In this document: piece by piece, positions 42,201 to 54,985 of the stretch | Position numbering within the stretch: the first letter of the stretch is position 1 | Layout of the letters: each line of letters begins with the position of its first letter | Position numbers and translations under genes: made by a program | The notes under the pieces: model-generated | Told to the model about the DNA's origin: nothing | The model's database searches: none | Seen by the model: the letters and a program-made list of their open reading frames with translations, nothing else | NCBI RefSeq assembly: GCF_020382885.2 | Contig: NC_058493.1 | Span: 22,007,499-22,071,498, forward strand | Direction: 5' to 3' | Length of the DNA: 64,000 bases | Source of the DNA: Scatophagus argus | Taxonomy: Eukaryota > Chordata > Actinopteri > Scatophagidae

Positions 42201-45200
42201 TCTCATAAAATAGAAGCAGCAAATGATAGAAAGCTGTTGCTTTAGAGACCCAATGAACTGTTTAAGGGCTGTGAAGGATGTACACTAACTGTGATTAATA
42301 AGTAGCAATGAGATTCATTTCTTTCTTTATGTTGTGAGAGCCTCCTATGTGTTCATGTGTTTTGAAAGAGAGAAATCCCTGAAGTGTTGAGTTACAAGAC
42401 AAAATAAGAAACAAAATAGATAACAGAGTATTACAGCACTGAAGTGAGTGATACAGCAAATACAACAGATAAACTACAAGTATCTGTCTATAGGGACAAA
42501 GCAAAGGAAAGGGAAGGAGAGGGCAGATAGGGAAATGTTTAACAATGTGAAATCAAGGACCAACACACACACAGGAAACCTGATTTGGCTACAGGAAGGA
42601 AAAGGACAGTTTACGCTGCTCTGTAAGATACAACAAATCTGCTGTAATGTGATCTCATTTGCAACCATTAGGACTCCTACACACAACCTATACACATGTA
42701 TGACAGCCTAACCCAAACCCTAATCCTAACGAGGACCTCAGAAATGACGTTTTGCCTCATTAAGACTGGTCATCTGTCCTCATGAGGACTGCTGTACACA
42801 ACAAGGTCTGTGTTTATGCTAGAAAAGGCCCTGAATCTGTAACAAAAACACATACATGAGCACGCACACATACAAACACACACACTTAAACACACACAGG
42901 AACATTATTGTGGCTAACACAGCACATTTAGACATTTCAGAGCACCGTGGGAGTCGATGTGGATGACAACACGTACTAATGAAACACTAACACCAGAGAT
43001 GAGCTTGGAATAACCATTCTGGCTGAGTGAATCATAGATATGTCATTTTGGGAGCTCCACACAATTCATCCATTCATGTATCACTTCCCACAAACTCTGT
43101 GATAATTAAATGCATATTACAGGAATTTGATGTGACATAAATAAGCCTTTTTCCCTCTTGGTCACCATGTTTTTCTGGGTAGGGTCCAAATGATGTGGGA
43201 TGACAGGTTAACCACAACCATAAATAATAGTAATGACCATAATAGCTGTTTTCCAGCAAAGCTCATCTTAGTGGGAGAACAGCCAGCTTATCTGATGGGT
43301 GTGGATTAGGTTAAAAACTGCTCTGAACACAACTCTGTCAAAGCTAACAGTATCAGCACAGGAATCATTAAAAATGGTGGACAAAAAAACACATTTTCTT
43401 CACTTCTCTTTGCCAGATCAAACACCAAATGTCAGAAAACACTTCTAAATTTCATACACTGTGTGGAAAAGTCAACCCCAGGGAAGACCATCTCCACCAT
43501 CCAAATAGTTTCTACACCCATGTTAGAGCAGCAGTAAGCAGGGTTAGTATGAACAGAAGGAACCAGGTGAGGGGTAGAGAACACGTTATGCCCCTACCTG
43601 GCATAATCTTCAAATCAAAGTCTGGCAGGAGATCTTCAGGCACACCTGAGAAACCTGGAGAGAGACAGAGCAGAGGTGACCAGTGGAGAGGAGAGGAGAG
43701 GAGAGGAGAGGAGAGGAGAGGAAATGCGGTTGATATAAATTTGAGTAACTGATTCAGAGAAAGTTATTGATGCAGCAGCATGCATGAAGAGAGGAGACAA
43801 AAACAGAAAGAAACACAGAGCAAATAGATAAATTGACCAAGAGAGTTGACAGGTCACCAGCAGCATGCAGCAGAGAACATTCTGGTCATGTTCCAAAAAG
43901 TCTCCTTATCAGAGCAACTCAAAAGCAGGTTGATTCATCTGATTTCTGATATTAAGGGCTGTGGGGTTGTTATCTGTCTGGTAAGAAGAACATGACTGGA
44001 ACATGAGTCATTCTCATGAAGATAACATGACAAATAGGCAGGAGCTGTGAGTAATGTTACATGCAGAGCTGCAAAAATCACAGGTGGAAACATTCCTCAC
44101 ATCCAGAGTCAGCAAACAGACTGCAGAGAAACATTTTGTTCCCGCAACAATTTCTCTGTTGCTGGCCAGTGAAGAGATTAATGGCTCCTGGATGAAAGCT
44201 GGAGAACCACAAGTCCATTATTTCTGGCTATAATACTAATACTTCTATAATTTGACATTTCATCCTGCTTGTCAATTCAGGAAACGTTGACGTCGACAGC
44301 TGGACTCACACGCCATCTAAGTCATTTAGCTTTTAAATGTGACTGAATAAATTCCTTCATCAAGCTGGAACTTATATCTGGGATTTTATGTCAATATTTT
44401 TGAGACAGATCAGATATATGCTACAGGAATGCTTGCATTTGCACATCATATCATTTAAAAAACAAACACTGAAAATGACAAGCTGGTGCTTTATGAAGGG
44501 CTATGCCTGGGAATATTTCCTGGCTGGTTGTCTGTCTGCCTGATGCTGATGACAAGACTCTTTCTAAGTGTCAAACTATTCCTTTCACTAAAGCTTCCAT
44601 GGAGCTTTGACAGCATTTCAACTGCCAGGACTATGACCAGATAGGCTATTGCTGAATGTTAATCATAATTATCAATATCATAATTTTATCTTGGTTAAAA
44701 TCATAAGGTGTTCTAATTTTACTGTTTATTCCCATATTGTCTTTATCATTTGGTTTCGGATTTTACCTGATGTACTGGCTTTATAGTTATATTTCATATG
44801 TGTAGTGAGTTTATTTTTTTTAAAAAGAATTAAATCTGGTCATATTGGTGGAGGACGAGACTGATTACTTCTACACATCAATGCGTTCCAAGAAAAGAAA
44901 ACAGAAATATGAACACCTGAAATAACCCAAGGCCTTAAAACCATCGCCGCCTGTCAGTTGTTGTTCTTGGTATCTTGCTTGTGTTGTGTTTTTCCTCCTA
45001 TCATTTTTCTTACAACACAGCTTTAAGGGACTCCACACAAGGTCAGCAGATGTCTGAATGAAACATTAACGTGACAGATAAGGGGCGGTGATTCATAAGC
45101 TGGTACAAAAATGTGCCTGAACGTGTTTTTCTTGAGCACCTAAGTAAAAACTTTGCGAAAAGTGAAGAAGCCAGGAGGCGAGTGTGATGTGAGCAGATGC

Positions 45201-46879
45201 TGGTGTTTTACTGTTGACAGTGTGATTATCGCAGAGCGGAGGTGTCGAGCATGAGAAAGAGGGTCTGCAGAAACAGAGAGCGGGCTGGACTATCTTGACT
45301 CTGACTGTGGCTGACAGTGCACATACCTCACTTAGTATCTTTCTGGAAGGCTAAACGTGTTCTTTGCTAGGTTAGAAAAAAAGAACATTTATTGAGAGGC
45401 ATCTAAATCACCACATGACTTCAAACAGCTAAGTGCTGTGATTTCCATTCTGTGTATCTGTACGTGTAAAGGAAGTTTCTATTTATCTGTTGTTTTGTCT
45501 TCTGTCCCTGTCCTGCTCAAGCAGTTGAAGGAAGCTCAGTTGTGGAGTTCCTACAATTTGCCTGCAGGCTGGTGATTCAGTGAGATTTACTTTCAAATAT
45601 TTGGGGATTGACTGTTTTCCTTATATGGTTATCCAGACAGATGGTGTTTGTACATTTCAATACTCTTCCTATATGAACTGTAAAAGGAAGGTGAGTCTGG
45701 TAGAACTCTGAGAAAAGGCGTCTGTTCAAAAGCAAACACACACAAATACATCTATTTTTAAGTTAGCCAAAGTGTTTGAATACAACATGAAAATCTCGTG
45801 TGAGTTCAAAAATGTTGCACCATCTTGCGTATGGCATTTGGAAGTTGGGCCAGCAATTAACTTCCTATGATGTCTACGATTTTTGATCTGTCTCTTTCTC
45901 CGACTTGCCCACAGTTACAGGGAGGGCAGAGGTCACGATGAGCTTTTCTTAATACATCCGTGGATCCAGACCACCTTAGAGCTCAAATTAACCTGAAATC
46001 AACCAGATTTTGAGACAGGCTCAAAGACTTGAAACGTGTTGAAGTGAATATCAGTCCATTTAAGTCCACACTGTGCATGAAGGAGGAGCGCTAAAGCACT
46101 AGGAGCACTAAACATTGAGGGAGGCTTTTCACATGGCAGATTTCCTGCCCTGTGCACATTTCACTGTTTCGTTAATGTTTAACAAAACAATTTAATGAAA
46201 ACAGCAACTGAACTCAAAAACGGAGAGCAGCTGAATTCTTCGTTCTTTGCATTAGCCATTAAGTCCTCAGAGGTCCAGAGCTGAGTGTCTCACATGGTGT
46301 CACCCTCCATCTTTTGTATCACTATGCTCTGCTGTCCCTCCTTCCACATCATTAAATCATCCCTGTCTTCTTCTACTGGAGCCGTTTGCTCAAAAGACAA
46401 AAGACACCCCATTCACAGTGGCCCCAGCTGTTGCCATGGAAACACAACAAGGACTTCACATGACGTATCGGCTACTCCAAGACCGGGAAAATATAACATG
46501 CTGACCCTGTAGTAGACTTAGTGTCTTGAATACCAAGTCAAAGACTGTAAAGTGCAACTTGTGTAGTGTTATCCTATCAAAGTGTTTCCAAACTGTAAAA
46601 AACTTATTGTCCAGTACTGTCCAGTGTGTGTGTGTGCGGGTGTGTGTGTGTGTGTGCGGGTGTGTGCATGTGCATGTCTTTTGTGGATACACAAGTCTCT
46701 GAGTTCCAACCAAACAAAAGTTCAGCCTCAGGGTGAATTAAAGGCCCAAGAGCCACAAAAGACTCTCAGCCGATGCTATGGTAACATTTGCAACTGAACA
46801 CAGGCTCTGTAAAGATACAACATGTCGCACATACTGACAACACTGAACACAGAGAATGTAAATACAAACATACAAACAC

Positions 46880-46919
<40 letters not shown>

Positions 46920-48993
46920 ACAGGCTTAAGTGGCATATTGGTATGAATGTCAAAGACTCAAATGAGCATTAGCTATTCTGCAATGGCTAAGTTTCAAAAC
47001 CTTTTTCTATATAGAAGCATACAGTATGAATGAAAGCCATTGCTATGGTTACAGGTCAGGCAAGACTGCAAGGGAAGTGCCACTGCTTGCTATAAATCAG
47101 TTCATTAATGAGCCTGTTTTGTGCTGTCAGTGATGAATAGGTCGGCTTATAGAGGCCTTGTTATGAAACAGCAGCTTGTAAAATATTTGTATTTTAATGA
47201 TGCATAGTTTTGTGTCTGTTATTAATTACTTATAAAGGATTGGTCAGAAACCTCTACAGTCCTGCATTCAGTACTAAATTGGGAATGAGAGCTAACCCTG
47301 TGTGGTGGAACGTCTATGTAAGAGAATACAGTAGTGTGTAGTCTGCCAGTCTTATACTATACAAAATGATGTGATGGGGCACTACATACGCATGATAAAA
47401 ACATATGATACACTGTTTTAGTTGGTTTACCATGTAAATTTATAGGTCAAAGTTCAACAATAAGACGTGTGCCCAAGTCAGAGGTTTGCAACAATACTGG
47501 AAACACACAGCTGAAATTGTTAGTCATTTGAGCTTCAATGAATGTCAATAAGACACAGGTGAGATACTCAAATGTGGCGAGAATGAATGGTACAAGTACA
47601 AATGAATGCACTCTTCTGCTTATTTTTTTTATTTTAAAACTAACATCCTATGGATGGACACAATGGACATATTAGGAAAGATGTAGCAGCTTACCAAGAA
47701 CCAGCAGCTCCACAGATGCTTCGTTCTGACCCTCCAAATCATCAGCTATAACCACTTTACAGATGTAAACTCCACTGTCTCCCCACTGGACCTCCCCTAT
47801 GCGCAGGTCTGCCTCTGCAGGAGAAAAAAAGGAAGAGCTCACGAATGATAAACAAAATCCTCTGGAGCATCCAGTTGATCACATCACATCATTTTCACGT
47901 CAAAAGTTCTCTTAAAATTTCAGTCAGATCGTGTCAATAAACTCAATACACAGTATGAAGTTTCTGCTGCTGGGGGTCTCTTGATAAAAGCAAAACAAAA
48001 GATGTTAATAGCATAGAATCATGGGAGTCTTCATAATTAAAGAACCACCACTGCAAACGAAAACAGTTGAAGATACTTGATATAATTGTAATTGTACCTC
48101 ATTGGCCATTTTTTATGTTTTCTAATTATGGAAGCAGGATTTCCACAAAATGCCACTTCATGTGACTGAAAAGCTATAAAAACTCTTAAAATACCGTGTG
48201 GCCGGAGAATCCAGCACACAAGACAATCTTGAGCCACTGACTCCATTGTAAGGGGGTAACACATGTCAGTATGGCAGACAGGAAGTAGGTTGTATAATTC
48301 ACTTCCTTTTCCTGTTAGCCAAGGAAGGGGGCAGGCACAGGCTGACCACACTGAACCACTGCGACCAGTCTCTCCTTCTACAAAGAGAAATCTGCAGCAT
48401 ACAATTTTTTTTTACTGTCTAGATTATTTTCACTAAAACATGTCTTTCTGGTTTTCTTTTAAACTTAAATGACCAAGAGTGCAAGTGAGTGTGTTGGTCT
48501 GTCTGTGTTAGCCATGTGATTAGCAGAACACCCCCTGCCCAGTGCATGCTGGGACAGACCCCAGCCTCCCTGCGACCTTGAATAGGATTACATGGGTATA
48601 GACTGAAAGGCAACACAGTTATAGCTTTCACCTTTTTTTGTCCATTTACAACACTGCTGCACTGACCTGTTTCAGAGCAGGAGGTGGAGTGGGACATAAA
48701 AAGAAGCAAAATAAGTGAAAAAAAGTGAAAGAAAAGCCTTACGCTGAGGGAAAGGAGTGTGCGAGTGGTGGAACGTGGAGAGATCTGGAGAGTTAAAATG
48801 AAAGTGGGACATTGAACTACATCAGAGGGAAGGAGTGAGAGGTCAGGAAGAATGAGAGGACAGCGTGAAAACCATTTCTTTTGTCTGTGTTCCTGGCTGG
48901 TGAAGAGAAGGTCGATTCTTCAACCAGAGTTAGTGCTCCATAAATCTAAGGCCTGCAAACAAGGCTACCTCTCTGTCTCCATCAAGCTCACAC

Positions 48994-49039
<46 letters not shown>

Positions 49040-52000
49040 GCAGTCTAGGTCTTTTATGTGTTATATGTCATCAATACGCTATAAAACTGATTTTTAGAGC
49101 CCAACCAATCCTGAATCTTTGAGGTCAATATTGAAATCTATATTTAATAATGATACAATCATATGTTGCCCAATTTGTTATACCAATATATCTGTGATCA
49201 TACAGTATACAGTGTGTAACTGTAGTGAAAGCGCTGAAAGTTTTCAGTAAGCCCTAACACACTTCACTTTGGGCACTGAATCAGGAATCTGGGGGGTGGG
49301 GGTATTTCTCCAATCTATGGCTTTGATAAAACTTTAGAGGGTTGGCAGCAAGTCTGAGTCAATATGTTACAAAAGAAGCTGCTTTTCTTTTAAGCGTAAA
49401 TAAACTGGAAGCCAAAAAACCTCAACCTTTTGAACCAAAACTGAGAAAATGCTTTAAACTTGATTTAATTCTGTTCTGTGGGTTTGTATTTATGTTATTT
49501 GCTTTTTCTTATGTCTGTCTTTTTTATTTATGTCTGTCGATTTTCTCTTTTGTGTCCATACTGTCAGATTTCTGCAGTGTTTGGCTTCGGTATATCTCCA
49601 GCACAACTTACCAATTGTTAGCAGGTTAACTGAAATTCCATCTACAGCTGGTAAGCTAAAGTTCAAGCAATAAAATCAACATACATGTGCTGCCCTGGTT
49701 ACACAGCTGCTATGTGATTTGAAAAGACTCAAGATGATTTTCAGCTGGACATCACTGAAACACAAAGAGATGTGCAGTTGCTACTAGAGAAGCCTTACTG
49801 TTGATGATGGAGATGTCTCTGTTCTTGTAGTACTCTGAAAGTGTGACTGAGGAACCAGAGATGGAGGCCACAGTTCGGACTGTCCGGCTGCTGTCAGCGC
49901 AGTCGAGGTAGCTTGCCGCCAATCCCGTCTCATACCCTCCAGCACTTCCTCCAGTTCCGCCTGTAAGCCCGCCTCCCCCAAGGCCTCCACCCAAGCTGTC
50001 GGGAAAGCTGAACGAATCCCGTGTGCGGTCGCGGCAGTAAGACTTGTAGACCCACTGCACCACGGGGGTCTGGGTGGACACGCTATTGTACTGACATGGT
50101 AGGACCACTGACTGAAACAGCACTGCATACCTCTTCTCATCTCTCACAAACACATGAACCCCTGAACAACGGGGAGGGAGGACATCTGTGGGAGGATAAG
50201 GAGATAATGAGGAAGTATCAGTGATGTGTGAAAGAAGAAGGGCTTAAAAATAGATCCATACAGTCATTACATTACACTTTAAAACTCTAAGTACCCCCCA
50301 AAAAAGCACTCCTTCTTCTCAGTCAAAACTGAACCCACAGACATGAAATTGATTTTTAAATTCAGTGCCATGTTCATTTTCGTATCGCAATCTCCAAGAA
50401 AAAAATCCATAAATCAGCTCAGAAGCCAGAAAAAAAACTTGCTCCTTAACACTTCAGAACTTGGCTGAGAATCATCGTTTTTTTATGCTTTCTTCAGTAT
50501 CAAAATAGTCCAGTGATACTTCACTGTGCATCCATGGGCACACTGCAAAGAGGAACTGCTATTAACTAATTTGGCATACTTTAATTAGTGCAAATTTGTC
50601 GTTTGGACGGCACTGTTGTCCTGTCAGACAGGACACCTACAGTTTCAGACAACTTTTGGGTTGTGCAAACACACCACAGGCCTGGCGGCCAAACAGGTAA
50701 TAACTGGGAATGTGTAATGAGGGGGTTTACGGATTACTACAGCAGGCTGCAACACGCTGAGTTTACGAGACACCTGTTCTTGTTTGTTCAATCGCATGTT
50801 CCAATCAGTGCATAGCTTTGATGAAATTGAGTAAAATGTATCTGTTGCTCCATTTCCAAAAAGATATTCTGAGAAATGTATCAGCATGAGCACTAACTAG
50901 AAATACTTGCATATTTTTATTTTCCTTTTAGCTGGAATGTGATGAATCATCAGGAGATGTACAAAAACAAAGCTGGGGTGAGAAAGTCTGAGTTGCTTCT
51001 GCTCAGTGAAATCTGACTGTGAGCTGAGCTGACCTCACTTTGTTTTGGAGCTTCTGAAGCCGCAGGACTCTGGGTCACATGATGGCCGAGAGCTCTAGCT
51101 CGGCAGTTCCACAGTAACTCACACTACAGAGGTGACCGTGTGAGAAAAACACCCACCCACCCACACACATACACACACACACACACCCAGAAACATCTGT
51201 GTATGCTGCTGCTGCAATGCATGTGTGTTTCTGAGGCAGTTGGAAGTGTGCCTGAACTGGACCAGTGAACAGGGATGAGGCGAGGGATGAGAGGTGGTTC
51301 CCCCACCGCTTCACTTAATCCAGAACAGGCCCGGTGAAAGAGTTTTGTTTTTCTTTCTGTTACCAAGAGTGAACCTAACCAAACACTCTCACCTGGTGCC
51401 AGAGAACGGATAGACTTCAAAAACATCAAAAACACCAATTAGCTACATCAAGCAAGCACAATGTTATCTATACCGAAAATATTAGTTCTTTGTTTGCTGT
51501 TTATAGACTTCCACAATATGACTTACATGCTAACACTTATTCTATTGAAAACACTGCACTACTAAACATAGTTACTACCTAATGCTGAGATAATTTGTAT
51601 GTTTATCAGTCAGAAAATGTACCAAACAAATGTATAAATTATTATTAATTGAACACTGTTGAGTTTTGGTCTCTTGACGTTATTAGCCTACCTATGGGTG
51701 TGGAAAATATTTTACAGATTTTCTGGCTATTTTTGAAACATTTAACAATACAATGATAAATATTAATATCAATTATATACAATACTTCAGTAAAAAGAAA
51801 GGTTATTATTTACCTACATTTGTTTCTCCACCATCGTCTTAAAAATATGTCATTTAAATACAGAACACAAACATTATTTTACTTGTACGTCTATGTAATA
51901 TCCAGCATAAAGATGTTGTTGGATGCTGTTGAAAAATACACTGTTCTTCTGAATACAATCATTCACACCTTGCATGGCAGTTTTGCATTTTTATTTTTCT

Positions 52001-53387
52001 TCTGAGTAAATAATGGAATTCTGCAGGTGTATATTTAAAGCCTTCTTTGTGTCATCTGAATCCCTTTCGGTTTGACAGTAAAAGTTCGGCTGAAGTTGTG
52101 TGGATTTGGGAAGAAAAAGAAGCCTCGTTTAAATTCATACCGAGGGAACTCAGGCCGACTAAAACATAAATTCCATTGGAGGGGGAACATTAGTCTACGA
52201 CTTCTAAGAACTGGAACAAAAAAAGCCAAGAGGTTGGTCTTCCTGGGATCACAGTCTGTGGGGCAATCCAGGCTTTATTAGTTTTTGGAGGAAGCCACGT
52301 CCAGAGGAGAGATTGAAAGCAGGATAAAAAGGAGGAGGGGAAGGATTGGAATACTGGACAGAGGAGCCTTGCTGAGAAGGTGTGACATTTGAGTATAATA
52401 TAAACATTTTTGCTTTATTGATTTGTCTGGTTTCATGTGGACACAATGATTTCCTAAAACTTAGATAGGTTGTTTGTTTTACAGATAAAAATATGTAAGC
52501 ATGTAGGGCCACACTGTCTTTTGCTTTTCACGAAGTTACACATCTTAAGTGCCTTTTCGTGTGCATTTTCACGTGATTAAAAGTAATACTACTTAAAGAA
52601 ATCCATTATCACCCTCACAACAATGAACCTATATGCTACTGTAACATTATTATACAGAAATACCGCCGAATGCTTCACATTATGCTTTATTATAGTTATT
52701 AGATAAATGAATAAAAATCATATATATGTGCCCATTCCAAGTACCCTGAGTCCACGGTGATGTCTTAAAATGTCGTTTATTGGTCCAACGGTCCAAAACC
52801 AAAACATCATTATTTTTAACATACAAGGCTTCAAATCAGAAAAGCTGGAACCAGTAAATTTTGGCCATTTCTGCATAAAAAACAACTAAATGTTTAATTG
52901 CTAATGATTTATTATTTGGTGATATTTTTAGATGATCAAGAAAATTAGTTTTGGAGGTACATTTCATAGATGTCGGATCATCAACACATGACTAAATAAC
53001 AGTCGACTGTAGCGCCGTTAGCTTTGGAGGCACCAAGCTCTACTTAACCGTAACACAACTTTTCAATGCAAAATATTGCGGCTCAGGGAGAACCGAAATC
53101 TCCTCAGTCTGTTAGGAAAGATTAACCGACGCTCCATTCCAAATTATTGATGTGTAAGAAGTTTAAATGTAGCGTAAAATGTTTGATTCGTTTATAAACG
53201 CTCAATCATGAAGCTAACGTTAATCTGCACTGGCTCGTTAACGTTTCTCCAAATTTAAACTTCAGTTCAACAACCTGTTACTCCACCGTGCACGGTGGAT
53301 TAAGTCGGTTTTTTCTGTTCATCGTCTCTTACCTGTCAGAAAAACGATAAAAATCCACCATTTTGGTAACAACAACATTTTCCACAT
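39245..53387 (-). CDS. ildr2: Immunoglobulin-like domain-containing receptor 2 (angulin-3-like)
   Basis: Nine coding exons on the minus strand: 53387-53333, 50161-49799, 47814-47695, 43645-43598, 41827-41681, 41573-41406, 41280-41152, 40747-40405 and 39995-39245. Phases agree to a TAA stop, giving 707 aa (human 639). The ATG at 53387 has a better context than one 18 nt upstream. Residues 1-18 are a signal peptide. The Ig V domain (about 20-180) has VLPCQY, WVYKSYCRDR and VYICKV; a glycine-rich insert (about residues 65-85) is unusual. The linker VPEDLLPDF precedes the membrane segment and the cysteine run CWCQCCPHSCCCY. The tail has LYEAGKG, LQYVEKQLAHFNPAR, SELSSLHEGETGFRQ, SLDELEEFAASY and LPPYSD, which place it with ILDR2 rather than LSR. 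A GTGAGT donor 15 nt before the stop suggests an alternative last exon. The exon 7/8 junction is the least certain. Angulins act at tricellular junctions. Confidence 0.9.
43685..43722. repeat. (GGAGA)n microsatellite
   Basis: A pentanucleotide repeat of about seven units lies in the ildr2 intron next to the 48-nt linker exon. It accounts for the open frames on both strands here. Confidence 0.9.
46876..46912. repeat. (CA)n microsatellite
   Basis: A CA run with one CG interruption, in an ildr2 intron. Confidence 0.9.
48500..48605. repeat. Fish interspersed repeat (GCTGGGA..GACCCCAGCC..AATAGGAT type)
   Basis: TGCATGCTGGGACAGACCCCAGCC followed by TCCCTGCGACCTTGAATAGG is the signature of a very common fish repeat tail, usually ending in a tetranucleotide tract. 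It lies in the ildr2 intron between 47814 and 49799. Its full extent is unclear. Confidence 0.55.
48988..49035. repeat. (CA)n microsatellite
   Basis: A long CA run with one CG interruption, in an ildr2 intron. Confidence 0.95.
50162..53332. other. ildr2: First ildr2 intron, no gene seen
   Basis: The interval has a short (CA)n at 51165-51186 and long A/T-rich stretches. I see no exon or recognisable transposon. Its position next to the signal-peptide exon makes it a likely place for regulatory sites, but none can be named. Confidence 0.45.
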
Positions 53388-53620
53388 CCCGCAGCTGACT
53401 ATCATTAGAGTTGTTGGATTATCGTCGTCTTCTTTTCTCTTACGCCTCATCCTTTGACGATGTACCAAACTCCCGCAGGCATTTGCAACTGGCAGATAAC
53501 GGGACGACCGCGGCGCCTCAGCAGCGGGACCGGAGTCAAGCTTATCAAAATAAAACTCAAAGCTTCCGGCAACGACTTTCAAAGTTGATACTTTATTATG
53601 TTTTGTGAGGGAGGAAAGAA
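53388..53620 (-). promoter_or_regulatory. ildr2: Probable ildr2 promoter / 5' UTR
   Basis: The sequence just upstream (rightwards) of the ildr2 start has CpG-containing words (GGGACGACCGCGGCGCCTCA) within A/T-rich surroundings. That fits a small CpG promoter. No TATA element is obvious. Confidence 0.35.
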
Positions 53621-54760
53621 GCGTGTATTCTGCTTAACTATTTTAGTGAAGCATGGTTTTTGAGTTAGCACTACTGATTATCACCATTTCACCTTAACTA
53701 ACTAACCAGTTATTAAACCCATCTTTACCTGTAAAAAGATTTTTTTTTAATTTGCCCTTCTCCTTTTTAACATTTTGTCGAACACACATAGACATGCAAT
53801 TATTTTCTTCGGTACATATTTATTGTACTGGCCAGAGTAATGTGCCTGTGGTGCAATCCACAGAGAAATAGAAGTTGAGCACATGACCTTTCATTGAACT
53901 ATGTACTGTAGGTAGGCTACTCCTGTTCTGATAGCTTGTATGTTTTACAAATCTTGAAATAATACAAGTGAAGTTATTTCACAGTCTGAATGTATACAGA
54001 CTTACCCACTTTTGCTGTGCTGTTGACTTTTTAAAATCTTCGCTACCATTTTATTTTGAAGTGCACATGAACTCATATCCGGGTCTACTTGCCCTGTTGT
54101 GTAACTACACACTGTCCAAAGACAATGGATGGTAGCGGTGATGGAGGGAAGTGGGAGTGTGAAGTCTGAAACATCGTAAGGACAAAATAATTCAAAGTTT
54201 CAGGCGTGAATGAATCCCCCAAGTGTTAATAACGATCAATAGGCTGCTGCTACTATGACCTAATAACAAAACTAATAATCTATTTTTATTTTTCTTCTAC
54301 ATGGAGAGTCAATAGGCCTGTCGTGATCATGAGAACTGAATTGTTTGTCATGTTTGCCATCTAGTGTTCATGATTTATACAGAAACTGAAGCACTCAATA
54401 GAAAGGATGTGAAAGTTGGTTCAAGGCCTATGTAAGCAGAGGAATCACACACACACTGACAGGCATAAGGCTTTCAATTCTTATGCAACAATGTCAGCAG
54501 TGATCTGTAAAATGTTTGTGTAACATGTTATAGTACACAGCAAAGGTGCAGATCGTTCCCTGAGAAATGTTTATACCTGAATCAGACAATCTGTGACTGT
54601 TCAGATGGGCTTTTCTCTCCGATTAATTCTCTCATAAAAACATTACTATCAAAATTGTTCTACCCATTAGACAGAAAATGAAAGATTATACTTCATCTTA
54701 ATGCTAATTTTGTTGTGGTGTTTGAGTCAAATATGTCATTTTAGCTCCTCCTTCGTGACT
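53620..54760. other. Intergenic region between ildr2 and gpa33 copy A
   Basis: No exon is seen. The right half is the 3' flank of gpa33 copy A; its words GCCATCTAGTGTTCA (54357-54371) and GGCATAAGG (54462-54470) recur in the 3' flank of copy B (60011-60025 and about 60625), showing that the duplication included this flank. Confidence 0.5.
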
Positions 54761-54785
54761 TGAATTTCCCTCGTGATCAATAAAG

Positions 54786-54833
<48 letters not shown>

Positions 54834-54835
54834 CA
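54755..54835 (+). repeat. LINE 3' end running into an (ATCT)n microsatellite
   Basis: TTGAATTTCCCTCGTGATCA ATAAAGT is followed by about twelve ATCT units (54786-54832). This is the usual tail of L2/CR1-like retroposons in fish. The tract terminates the decayed reading frame of the gpa33 copy A tail. Confidence 0.8.
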
Positions 54836-54985
54836 TCACCCATCCATCATCTGGCACAGGAGGTGCGTCACATTCTTGATCATCATAGGGCTTGTCATAG
54901 AGGTCATCACAGCATCGCTCGTCATTATAGTGGCACCCATGTTCATGATGGTCAGCGATCAATGTAATGTCCGCAGCGGTCACAG
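54836..54985 (-). pseudogene. Decayed cytoplasmic tail sequence of gpa33 copy A
   Basis: Past the TGA stop of copy A, a shifted minus-strand frame stays open and reads YNDERCCDDLYDKPYDDQ then APPVPDDG. Copy B ends with DRYDEPYDDRPPVPANK, so this is the former tail, now out of frame and joined to the membrane exon without the roughly 1.4-kb intron that separates the two in copy B. It is not translated in the model given for copy A. Confidence 0.65.

Larger units (their letters stand above)
43646..47694. other. ildr2: Large ildr2 intron, no gene seen
   Basis: Apart from the GGAGA repeat, TG-rich tracts at 46623-46672 and a (CA)n at 46876-46912, nothing is recognisable. There is no exon-like frame with splice sites and no long transposon. 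Confidence 0.5.

Noticed and set aside
24074-53387. Assigning one of the angulin genes to lsr
   Set aside because: The left gene ends in SGTSVVI with PPSY and RSRDD blocks as ILDR1 does, and the right gene has SELSSLHE, SLDELEEFA and the linker DLLPDF as ILDR2 does. The neighbours tmem39a and gpa33 also fit ILDR1 and ILDR2. LSR cannot be excluded without a tree, but it fits less well.
54786-54832. ATCT repeat and other tandem repeats considered as a CRISPR array
   Set aside because: The units are 2-21 bp with no spacers; these are ordinary micro- and minisatellites in an animal genome.
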